From the NCBI GenBank assembly GCA_938015295.1, contig CALLQB010000004.1, forward strand, positions 122,081-186,080: a DNA stretch of 64,000 bases, read 5' to 3'. Positions within the stretch are counted from its first letter, which is position 1, and every line of letters starts with the position of its first letter. The position numbers and the translations under genes were made by a program. This document shows positions 44,568 to 53,600 of the stretch, piece by piece. The DNA comes from an uncultured Acidimicrobiales bacterium (GTDB lineage Bacteria > Actinomycetota > Acidimicrobiia > Acidimicrobiales > SHLQ01). The notes beneath the pieces were generated by a model. The model ran no database searches and was not told the DNA's origin. It saw only the letters and a program-made list of their open reading frames with translations.

Positions 44568-46241
44568 ATGTGCAATTCGTCCCCGCAGCCACATTTGGAT
44601 GCAGAACACCCGTCGGAATCGAGATTTCTTCTCTCGCATCTCCTGCCCAGCGCCGTGTCGGCGTACCCCGATCGGCCTGCGCTGCGATGCGCTGGAACTG
44701 AGCTGAGCTACCGCGACCTCGACCTCCGGGTCGGCCAACTTGCCGCGGCGCTGCACTCGGTGGGTGTGAAGCCGGGGGACCGCGTAGGTATTCACCTGCA
44801 TATGTCGGTTGAATCGTATGTCGCGGTGCACGCGGTGCTTCGCGTTGGCGCCGCCTACGTGCCGTTGGATGCGCTTGCGCCGGTTGCAGTTCTGGCCACC
44901 ATCGCCGACGACTGTGCGATCGAAGTAGTCATTACCCACGACCCTCGACGCTTGTCCGCCGCCGAGCTTGCAACCCAGTCAGCGACCGTGAACACCCTTG
45001 TGGGTCTCACCGACACGACAATCGCTGGGCCCGAAGCGACGGTGATCTCTTGGCGCGACGTCGCCGGACATGTACCGATCAACCCTGCACCTGTTCTTGC
45101 CGATGATCTTGCATATGTCATGTACACCTCGGGATCGACCGGCACGCCCAAAGGCATTATGCACACGCACCGCAGCGGCCTCGCCTACGCCGAGCTTTCG
45201 GCGGCGACCTATGCGATTACGGCCACCGATCGCCTCGCTAACTTCGCGCCACTTCACTTCGATATTTCGACCTTTGCGCTATTCGTGGGCCCAGCTACCG
45301 GTGCGTGTGTGACGTTGCTGCCCGAGCCCTACCTCAAGATGCCCGCCAGTCTCACCGCCCATCTCGCCGAAGAGGCGTGCACCGTGTTGTACACGGTGCC
45401 GTCGATATATCTGCACATGCTTCGGCGCGGCGCGGCAAGCGAGAAAAATTTCGATTCAGTGCGCTGGATGAAATTTGGCGGCGAGGTCCTTCCACCGGTT
45501 GTTGCGTCCGAACTTCTCGACGTCTTCCCCAACGCAACCCTAAGCAACGTCTATGGACCCGCCGAAGTCAATCAGTGCACGTTCCATCATTTTGACAGCC
45601 CGCCGAAGGTGGATGGCGAAATTCCGATCGGTCGGTCGTGGGCGAACACCGAGGTTCGCCTCGTTCGTGCTGATGGCCAGCGAGCCCTCGCCGACCCGAC
45701 TACAGGCCACACCGTTGGCGAACTTGTGGTTCGCACGGCGACGATGATGCAGGGCTACTGGAACCGTCCCGATCTCGATGCCGGCGCTTTCGACCACGAA
45801 CTGGTGGCTGGCGGCCGGAAACAGACGTGGTACCGCACCGGCGATCTCGTCGAAGCCAAAGCCGACGGGACACTCGTGTTCCTCGGGCGACGCGACCATC
45901 AGGTGAAGGTTCGAGGAAACCGCATCGAGCTTGAGTCTATAGAGTCTGCGCTCGGCGACCTTCCAGAGGTCGAACAAGCCGTCGCTGGTGTCCGCCGCGG
46001 CGACGACGGTGCTGACGAACTCGTCGCAAGTGTCGTGCTCGCCCCCGGTGCGGCACTCGACGTCGCCGATATGCGACAACGTCTCGCAGAACGTCTCGCC
46101 CCGTACGCAATTCCTACCGACATTGTGCACGTTGACGATTTCGCTCGTACGCCCAGCGGCAAGATCGATCGACGCGCCGCGCGAAGCGAACTGCAAAACA
46201 CCCGCACACTCGAAAACCAAATATCCGGAGTAGCAACGTGA
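44568..46241 (+). CDS. Stand-alone amino-acid adenylation protein (NRPS loading)
   Basis: A 557-aa AMP-forming adenylation enzyme that should activate the starter acid and load it on the neighbouring carrier protein. Motifs seen: A3 YTSGSTGTPKG at about 184-194, A4/A5 region NFAPLHFDIS and NVYGPAEVNQ, A7 YRTGDLVE, A8 GRRDHQVKVRGNRIELE, A10 TPSGKIDRR. My hand alignment to PheA gives pocket residues D-I-F-Y-K-G-V-Q-C-(K), with no match I am sure of. ATG 44568 has GGTGG seven bases upstream. The stop overlaps the carrier start as GTGA. Free-standing A plus PCP resembles pyrrole and beta-amino-acid starter systems. Confidence 0.92.
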   Translation: MCNSSPQPHLDAEHPSESRFLLSHLLPSAVSAYPDRPALRCAGTELSYRDLDLRVGQLAAALHSVGVKPGDRVGIHLHMSVESYVAVHAVLRVGAAYVPLDALAPVAVLATIADDCAIEVVITHDPRRLSAAELATQSATVNTLVGLTDTTIAGPEATVISWRDVAGHVPINPAPVLADDLAYVMYTSGSTGTPKGIMHTHRSGLAYAELSAATYAITATDRLANFAPLHFDISTFALFVGPATGACVTLLPEPYLKMPASLTAHLAEEACTVLYTVPSIYLHMLRRGAASEKNFDSVRWMKFGGEVLPPVVASELLDVFPNATLSNVYGPAEVNQCTFHHFDSPPKVDGEIPIGRSWANTEVRLVRADGQRALADPTTGHTVGELVVRTATMMQGYWNRPDLDAGAFDHELVAGGRKQTWYRTGDLVEAKADGTLVFLGRRDHQVKVRGNRIELESIESALGDLPEVEQAVAGVRRGDDGADELVASVVLAPGAALDVADMRQRLAERLAPYAIPTDIVHVDDFARTPSGKIDRRAARSELQNTRTLENQISGVAT

Positions 46242-46483
46242 GCGAACTCACAACCACCCAACTGATCGACTACATCAACGCAGAGATCTCGACCGCCGCA
46301 GAGCCAGTCGGTGCCGACACCGACCTGTTGCTCACCGGCGCCGTCGACTCGCTCGGCGTAGTACGCATCACCCAGTGGATGGAAGACAATCTCGGCACCC
46401 AAGTCGATCCGCTCGACGTCACGCTCGAGAACTTTCAGACAGTCGACCGCATGGTCGCCTATGTGACAAGCAAGTCGGCGTAA
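46238..46483 (+). CDS. Stand-alone peptidyl/acyl carrier protein
   Basis: An 81-aa carrier protein. Phosphopantetheine attachment is predicted at S38 in LTGAVDSLGVVR. Four-helix carrier-domain pattern, strongly acidic. GTG 46238 overlaps the adenylation gene stop and the stop is five bases from the next gene, so the A protein, carrier and first synthetase form one operon. It should hold the starter unit for condensation by the next protein, and possibly present it to the divergent dehydrogenase. Confidence 0.93.
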   Translation: MSELTTTQLIDYINAEISTAAEPVGADTDLLLTGAVDSLGVVRITQWMEDNLGTQVDPLDVTLENFQTVDRMVAYVTSKSA

Positions 46484-46488
46484 TCTCG

Positions 46489-49400
46489 ATGGTCGAGCAT
46501 CAGACGAGTCCACCCAGCGGCACTGATCCGGCCGCTCAGCCCGTTGGCCTGCGGCCCCGCCACCAGTTGTCCACAACGCAACAGCTGATCTGGGCAGGCG
46601 AGCGACTGTATCCCGACGCGCCGATTGGCAACATGCCGAACGTGTCGACTTTTGCCGGACCGATCGACCCCGATCGGTTCTGCGCGGCGGTTACAAGCGC
46701 AGTTCTTGCGCATGAAGCGCTTCGCACTCGATTCGTCGATGTACAGGGCGTCCCGCATCCGCGAATCGCTTCTGAGGCGCCGTCGTCGACCGAGGTCATC
46801 GAACTCGCTCCCGATGCGCTCGACGACTGGCTCGTGCACCGGCTCTCGCAACCAATCGACGTTGCCGTTTCCCCCTATGACTCGGTGCTGATTTCGTCAG
46901 GGGGCACCTGGACATGGTTGATGAATATTCATCACCTCGTCACCGACGCCACCTCCTCGGCAATCGTTTTCCAATCGGTGGCCGAGGCGTACCACGGCCG
47001 GCCTGTTGCACCCTCGTCCTTTGTTGATCATCAAGCGTCGCTTGTCGAAAAACAGATAGAGCCTCGCTGGCAAAAGGCTGCCGACCACTGGGCCGCGGCG
47101 CCAGCTTCTCCGCGTCGGCCGGTGTTGTACCGGCCCGCTGCAGAGGCAGATACCGCAGCAACCCGTGCGCCGGTCGAGCTTTCCACCAACGATCGCGACG
47201 CGTTGAACGCCTTGCTTGCAGGCGACCTTCAGATGCTCAGCGTTGACCTCGCCTTGGCAGCGTTTCTTGCTACCGCGACGGCTGTCTACCGGCACCGGCT
47301 TACCGGCGATCTCTCCACTGTTGTCGGCCTTCCGATTCATCACCGCGACAAGACGTCGGTCGGAGTTGTTGGCCCGCTCATCGAACTCTTTCCCCTCGAG
47401 CTGCAGATTGCACCGGACGACACGTTCCGAACCTTGCACAAGCGGGTGGCACGAGAGATCTTCAACGTCCTCGGTCACGCCCAGCCCGGTACCAGCCCAG
47501 CACAGTCGTTTGATGTGGTGCTGAACGTGTCGACCGCACAATTTGGCATGTTTGGCGAACTCGAAGCGCAAACCAGGTGGATTCCGTCTGGCGCCGTTGA
47601 TCCGAATCATGGGTTACGGGTGCAAGCCTACGATTGGGACGGCCTTGGCGTATTGCAGTTGGCGCTCGACATCAACCATTCGGTTGCGACCGAACAGCAG
47701 CGCTTGTTTGCCGGAGAACACTTTGCAGCCATCATTCGCGCGGCGGTCAGCAGCGTCGATGGGGCACCGGGCATCGACTCGCCGATTGGTGCCGTGCCGC
47801 TTATTTCAGCTACCGAGACGGCGCTTCTTGACTCCTACAACGAGACCGGTTCGGACGCCGTGTCTACAGAAGCCGTGTCCACCGAAACCGTTGTCGCGAG
47901 TATGCGACGGATGCTTGCCGGTTCGGCCGCAAACATCGCCGTTGTAGGCGACGAAACGCAGTCGCTTAGCGGCACTGCATTCGTTACGCGTGTCGATCGG
48001 GTCGCCGGGTATCTGGCCGCCCGAGGTATCGGCGCTGGCGACATCGTGGGCATCTGCATGCCCGGATCGCTCGACGCAGTCGTTGCGATTCACGCTGTTT
48101 TGCGTTGTGGGGCTGCCTTCACACCTATCGATCCGACCTATCCAGAGGAACGACAGCAACATATTCGCACCGATGCCGGCCTTGCGACGGTTCTCGAGGA
48201 GCTTCCTTCAGAGGCGGCTCTTGCCGCCTCCGACCCGCTCCCGGCCGGGCACGACCCCGAAGATATCGATCTCGACAGCCTTGCCTACCTCCTCTACACG
48301 TCGGGCTCGACCGGCCTGCCAAAGGGCGTGCCGATCACCCATCGTGGCTTGGCCGAATACCTGGCGTTTGCGGCGGCAAGTTACGTTGGCGACGATCCTT
48401 CGGCCGAGCCGCTTGTTGTCGCACTACATTCCTCACTTTCGTTTGATCTCACCATTACCAGCCTGTTTTTGCCGTTCCTTGTCGGTGGCAAACTCCAGGT
48501 GTTTGCCGCCGGGGGTGTTCCGGCGCTTTCCGACATGGTCGCCGATGGAACGACCACCTGGCTGAAGGCAACCCCCAGCCATCTCGAACTCTTGTTGCGG
48601 CTCAACGATGGACTGTTGCCGCTTCGAACGCTGGTGGTTGGCGGTGAGGCCTTCACGACCGACCTTGCTCGCCGCCTGGTCGCAGCCTTCCCGAACGTCC
48701 GAATTTTCAATGAATACGGACCTACCGAAGCGGTTGTTGGTTGCATGATCCACCAGTACACGCCAGAACACGATCGTGGTGTTGCGGTACCAATCGGTGC
48801 GCCGGCTCCCGGCGTGCGTCTTTACCTTCTCGACGACTATCAACAGCGCGTGCCTGTCGGGGTGGCCGGCGAGCTCTACATTGCACGCCCGGCGATGGCC
48901 ACGAACTATCGCAATCGCCCTGAACTCACCGCCGAACGGTTTGCGACGCTCGACCACCTCGGACCCGACACCTTGTACCGGACAGGCGACAAAGCAGTCT
49001 TGGAGATCTCGACCTCTGACGGCGCCGAATCCTCGCTGCAGATGGTGTATTTGGGTCGAGTAGACGAACAGATAAAGACCCAGGGTGTGCGCCTCGAACC
49101 CGGCGAAGTCGAAGCTGCCCTCAACAGTCATCCATCGATTGCCCAGAGCGCGGTACGCCTCTGGTCGGCCGACGTAGCGAGTGAACCACTCTCGTACTGT
49201 CCGAAATGTGGTCTACCCACCAACGTTCCCGGCGTCGAATTCTCCGACGAAGGCATCTGTTCGACCTGCGAGCATTACGAGGCGGTAAAAGACCAAGCCG
49301 ATAGCTATTTCCGTACCCTCGACGATCTTGCCGCCGAGCTCGCGTCGGCCCGAGCCAGATCGACTGGCGACTACGATGTGCTTCACCTGCTTTCCGGCGG

Positions 49401-50682
49401 CAAAGACAGCACCTATGCGCTCTACCAGTTGGTCGCTATGGGTGCCCGGGTTCGGGCGCTCACGCTGGACAACGGCTTCATCTCCGACGGAGCTAAGGAC
49501 AACGCACGGCGCGCAGTTGAGGACCTTGGCGTCGATCACGAGTTCGTGACCACCGACGCGATGAACGAGATTTTCCGCGACAGTCTCGAACGATTCAGCA
49601 ACGTCTGCAACGGTTGCTACAAGACGATCTACACGCTGTCGATAAATCGAGCTCACGAACTGGGCATTCCGGTCATCGTCACCGGACTCTCTCGAGGTCA
49701 GCTCTTCGAAACCCGCCTCACGCCGGCTCAGTTTGACGCCGACCGTTTCGATCCGGAAGCGATTGATGCGGCGGTACTCGAGGCGCGAAAGGTCTATCAC
49801 CGGGTGGATGACGCCGTCTCTCGTCTCCTCGACGTGTCGCTCTTTGCTACCGACGACATCTTCGACGAGGTCACCTTTCTCGACTTCTACCGATACACCG
49901 ACGTCGAACTTGAACAAATGCTGACCTTCCTCGATGAGAGTGCGCCATGGTTGCGGCCCAACGACACCGGCCGTTCGACCAACTGCTTGGTGAACGCCGC
50001 AGGCATCGTGGTGCACCGCATGGAGCAGGGGTTCCACAACTACGGTCTTCCCTACAGCTGGGACGTCAAACTCGGCCACAAAACCTGGCACGAAGCGGTC
50101 GAAGAACTCGACGATCCCATCGACGACGCCGAGGTCGAGCGAATGCTCGGCGAGATCGGCTACACCCCGAAACCCGTCAATGAACTGACCGCGTGGTACG
50201 TGCCCGAACCCGGGGCACCACAGATGGATGCGGATGAACTTCGTCGCCACGTGGCGAGCCAACTTCCGGCCCATAGCGTTCCGACAGCTTTTGTCGCTGT
50301 CGACGCGATCCCTCTGTCGCCAAACGGCAAAGTCGCCGCCGAGAAACTGCCGGCACCAACACTGCTCAGTCGGCTCACCGGCGACCGGACGCCACCTTCG
50401 ACCGCGGTCGAAGAATCGTTGGTCGCCATTTGGGCCGATCTGCTCGGACTTCGCTCGGTCGGCATCGATGACGACTTTTTTGAACTCGGCGGCACGTCGC
50501 TAAAAGCACTTGAGATGATCGTCTGGGTTGGCGATACCTATGAGGTGCAGATCCCTGAAGTTACGGCGTTTCAACATCGCACGATTCGTGGCCTCGCCAC
50601 AGAAGTGGAGCAGGCGGTCATCGCTGCCATTGCTGCGATGACGTCGGGAGAGGTCGCCGCCGAGTTGGAGGACCTCACCTAG
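46489..50682 (+). CDS. NRPS C-A-PCP with a PP-loop (AANH) domain inserted in the A domain
   Basis: A 1397-aa synthetase. Order: condensation domain about 20-445 (HHLVTD, H148-D153); A core about 475-895 (LLYTSGSTGLPKG at about 600, EYGPTEAVVG, A8 GRVDEQIKTQGVR at 856); an inserted about 330 residues, 898-1230; then A9/A10 (LPAHSVP, SPNGKV with K1281) and PCP (S1337 in LGGTSLKAL). The insert has zinc-ribbon pairs C904/C907 and C924/C927, PP-loop LSGGKDS (968-974), C1040-N-G-C1043 and C1166, resembling N-acetyl-sugar amidotransferases (WbpG/PseA type) and TtuA-like sulfurtransferases. It joins the A fold where methyltransferase insertions are known. Hand-read pocket residues D-L-T-K-V-G-E-V-G-(K) fit Asn, less well Asp. 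Probable role: Asn activation plus side-chain modification. It reads in one frame, with no sign of assembly error. ATG 46489 chosen five bases after the PCP stop. Confidence 0.93.
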   Translation: MVEHQTSPPSGTDPAAQPVGLRPRHQLSTTQQLIWAGERLYPDAPIGNMPNVSTFAGPIDPDRFCAAVTSAVLAHEALRTRFVDVQGVPHPRIASEAPSSTEVIELAPDALDDWLVHRLSQPIDVAVSPYDSVLISSGGTWTWLMNIHHLVTDATSSAIVFQSVAEAYHGRPVAPSSFVDHQASLVEKQIEPRWQKAADHWAAAPASPRRPVLYRPAAEADTAATRAPVELSTNDRDALNALLAGDLQMLSVDLALAAFLATATAVYRHRLTGDLSTVVGLPIHHRDKTSVGVVGPLIELFPLELQIAPDDTFRTLHKRVAREIFNVLGHAQPGTSPAQSFDVVLNVSTAQFGMFGELEAQTRWIPSGAVDPNHGLRVQAYDWDGLGVLQLALDINHSVATEQQRLFAGEHFAAIIRAAVSSVDGAPGIDSPIGAVPLISATETALLDSYNETGSDAVSTEAVSTETVVASMRRMLAGSAANIAVVGDETQSLSGTAFVTRVDRVAGYLAARGIGAGDIVGICMPGSLDAVVAIHAVLRCGAAFTPIDPTYPEERQQHIRTDAGLATVLEELPSEAALAASDPLPAGHDPEDIDLDSLAYLLYTSGSTGLPKGVPITHRGLAEYLAFAAASYVGDDPSAEPLVVALHSSLSFDLTITSLFLPFLVGGKLQVFAAGGVPALSDMVADGTTTWLKATPSHLELLLRLNDGLLPLRTLVVGGEAFTTDLARRLVAAFPNVRIFNEYGPTEAVVGCMIHQYTPEHDRGVAVPIGAPAPGVRLYLLDDYQQRVPVGVAGELYIARPAMATNYRNRPELTAERFATLDHLGPDTLYRTGDKAVLEISTSDGAESSLQMVYLGRVDEQIKTQGVRLEPGEVEAALNSHPSIAQSAVRLWSADVASEPLSYCPKCGLPTNVPGVEFSDEGICSTCEHYEAVKDQADSYFRTLDDLAAELASARARSTGDYDVLHLLSGGKDSTYALYQLVAMGARVRALTLDNGFISDGAKDNARRAVEDLGVDHEFVTTDAMNEIFRDSLERFSNVCNGCYKTIYTLSINRAHELGIPVIVTGLSRGQLFETRLTPAQFDADRFDPEAIDAAVLEARKVYHRVDDAVSRLLDVSLFATDDIFDEVTFLDFYRYTDVELEQMLTFLDESAPWLRPNDTGRSTNCLVNAAGIVVHRMEQGFHNYGLPYSWDVKLGHKTWHEAVEELDDPIDDAEVERMLGEIGYTPKPVNELTAWYVPEPGAPQMDADELRRHVASQLPAHSVPTAFVAVDAIPLSPNGKVAAEKLPAPTLLSRLTGDRTPPSTAVEESLVAIWADLLGLRSVGIDDDFFELGGTSLKALEMIVWVGDTYEVQIPEVTAFQHRTIRGLATEVEQAVIAAIAAMTSGEVAAELEDLT
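47857..47886 (+). repeat. 15-bp in-frame duplication encoding AVSTE-AVSTE
   Basis: Units 47857-47871 and 47872-47886, differing at two bases, lie in the linker between the condensation and adenylation domains (residues 457-466). The duplication keeps frame and should be tolerated in a flexible linker. Confidence 0.88.
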
Positions 50683-53600
50683 TGGCGCCCGAACTCAGCG
50701 AGGAGCAGCGCAAACTGATCGAAGCGCGCCTAGGCACGAGTAAAACGCCGAAAGCTCGCGCTGAGGTTCAGCCGATCCCTCACGTTGACCGGGAGGGGCC
50801 GCCGCCCTTTTCGGCTGGTCAGCAGGGTTTGGTGTTCGACTACCACCGTCGACGCGACGAGCCGGTCTACACGGTCACCCACTCCTACATTGCCGGGCCC
50901 CTGAGCGACGGTTCGGCCGCCATCGAAGCGTTGCAATTTGCTCGAGCGCTTGAGACCGTTGCCATGGCCCATGAAACCTTGCACGTCTCGTTCGGCCCCG
51001 ACCGACGGTCGCTGCCGAAAAACGAAGCGGTACTCGTCGAAGTGGCTGGGTCGGCTGAGGCCGAGGTCGACGACGAGGCCTTTGTCGCCCTCGCCGATCA
51101 GCGGGCTCGCCAGCGAATCGACATCGAGAACGGACCGCTGGTTCGGGCGCTTGTGGTTTCGCTTACCGACGGGCGCTCCGGCGTTATTCTTTCGCTCCAT
51201 CACGTTTCGTGTGATGCCGGCTCGCTCGCCGTGCTGTGGAAAGACATTGCCCAGGTGTACGCCGGCGAGTCGTTGACGAGCGACGGCGCAACCTATTCCG
51301 ATCACGGCGAGTGGCAGCGATCGCGGGTGACCTCCGACGACCTCGCCTGGTGGCACCAACAGCTCGGCGAGCATCCTGAAACCGGCGACCTCGGGTTTGC
51401 ACGGCCAACCACCCCGGGCCCAAACGGCTACATAACCCGCCCGGTTGGCATCGACAATGCATCGTTGGCGGCCCTCGGCTCACGCCCGTTACCAGTATTT
51501 CTTGCAGCGTACGGGGCAGTGCTTCAGCACCTTGCCAATGTCGACGAGCCGACCGTTGGTGTTGCTCTTTCGACTCGAGATCATCCATCGACCGAATCGA
51601 TGGTCGGCTATTTCCTTACCGTCCTGCCATTCCGCCTTCCCGTTGGTTCATCGACATTCCGAGAGCTGGTGAGCGCAGCCGAAACACGACTCACCGAGGC
51701 GCTGCTCCGGAGACACGTTCCGTATGGCGAGATACTTCGCACCATGCCCACAGAACTGGCACCGGGAACCGACTTGCTGACGAACATGTTTGTGTTCGAC
51801 GAGGCCCACGATCCGCAGATCAACGGTCAGGCGCTCACCGGCAGGATTCACGCGAACGGTTCGTCGGTCTCTGGCATCACGCTTTTTGTCCGGGCAGGCG
51901 CCGATGGGTCCGGTTGGGAAGCAGCACTCGAATACCGCGGCGACCAGCTAGACGACGAGGCCGCTGAGCTCTTTCTTGCGCTGTATTGCGACGCTGTCGT
52001 CGCCCTGCTTTCTGCACCCGACACTGAAGTACGCAGCCGCCATTTAGCCGGGCACGGCGAACTCTCTGACCTTGAAGGCGAACGCATAACAGCGTCGCTA
52101 CAGGCTCTACCTGAGATCATCGCCGATGTGGCCGAAGCCGGACCTGAGGCACCGGCGGTCCGGTGTGGTAACGAGTCGATCACCTACGGCGAGATGATCG
52201 ACCGCGCAGATGCTCTCGCAAGCCGCCTGCGGGCGCTCGGCGTGCAAACAGGCGATCGGGTGGCGGTGCTGGCACCGCGATCGGTCGACCTTGTCATCGC
52301 CCTCGTCGGCACCCTCCGTGCCGGAGCCGCATACGTGCCGATCGACCCCGAGTACCCTGCCGAACGCATCGAATTGATTCTCGAAGAAGCGAAACCGACA
52401 GCGATGGTTGCCGCCGCAGATATGCCTTCGATCTCCACCGATTGTGTGGTTGCCTCGGTTCCTGGCGCCGTCGAACATCCGGTGCCGGCCAAGCCCGAGT
52501 GGCGGCCCGAGCTGGGCGACCCAGCGTACGTGATCTTTACCTCGGGCTCTACCGGCGTGCCGAGAGGCGTGGAAGTAACGCACCAGAACCTTGCCGCGAG
52601 CACACTGGCCCGATTCGACGTCTACGAAGAGCAGCCGGAACGGTTTCTGCTCCTGTCGAGTTATGGTTTCGACAGCTCGATCGTCGGCCTCTTTTGGACC
52701 TTGGCGGCGGGTGGCGAGATTGTGCTCCCTACCGACGAGCAGGTGCACGATGTCGACCTCATCGCTGGTCTCATTGGTCGCCATGAAATCACCCACCTTC
52801 TCACCGTGCCGTCGTTATACGACGCCGTGCTTCGGCGTTCGCCAGGCTCGCTCAGGTCGCTCCTTGTGGCGATCGTTGCCGGCGAGGCGGCCACAACGTC
52901 GGTGGTTGACAGACATCTGACGATGTTGCCGAACTGCGAGTTGGTCAACGAATACGGCCCGACCGAAACCACGGTGTGGGCAACCAGCCAGACCTGCGTC
53001 GTCGTGCCGCCAGAGGATTCCTCGGTGCCGATCGGGCTTCCGGTGCCGGGAACGATTGTGCGGGTCGCCGACCGGTTCGGTCGGCCGCTTCCTAGTGGTG
53101 TCGCCGGCGAGTTGTGGGTAGGCGGGCTCGGGTTAACGTCGGGGTATATCAACGACGAAAAGGCCACCGCCGAAAAGTTTGTGCGCGAACCCGTTGGCGG
53201 CGGCGCCATGTATCGCACGGGAGACCGAACCCGATTGACCAGCGACGGGGTTCTCGAATTCCTCGGTCGGGTCGACAATCAGTTGAACGTCGGCGGGCAG
53301 CGTTTCGAACCCGAGGAGATCGAATCGCTTATCACCGCCGACTCGCGTGTCGGCGCCGCGGTGGTCGTGTTCGGCGAAAGTGGCCGCCTCGTCGCGTTGG
53401 TCGAAGCAACAGCCGAAGCTGGCAGCTCGTTGGTGAACGACATCACCGAAGCACTTCGAGTTCGCGTGCCGACGGCACTTGTGCCGCGCGACATCGTTGT
53501 GGTCGAGCGCCTACCCCGAAGCGTGCATGGCAAGGTCGACCGCCATGCCGCAATCGAGCTGATGCCTGAACATCGTGACGAAGACGTCGCTGAAGAAGGC

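Noticed and set aside
49195..50180. PP-loop region as a separate gene or assembly chimera within the NRPS
   Set aside because: The frame is continuous on both sides, A8 and A9/A10 flank it at the known insertion point, and there is no stop, internal start with ribosome-binding site or repeat at the junctions.
49195..50180. PP-loop insert as an asparagine synthetase domain
   Set aside because: No N-terminal glutaminase is present, and the zinc-ribbon CxxC pairs before SGGKDS fit N-acetyl-sugar amidotransferase or sulfurtransferase-type AANH proteins better.
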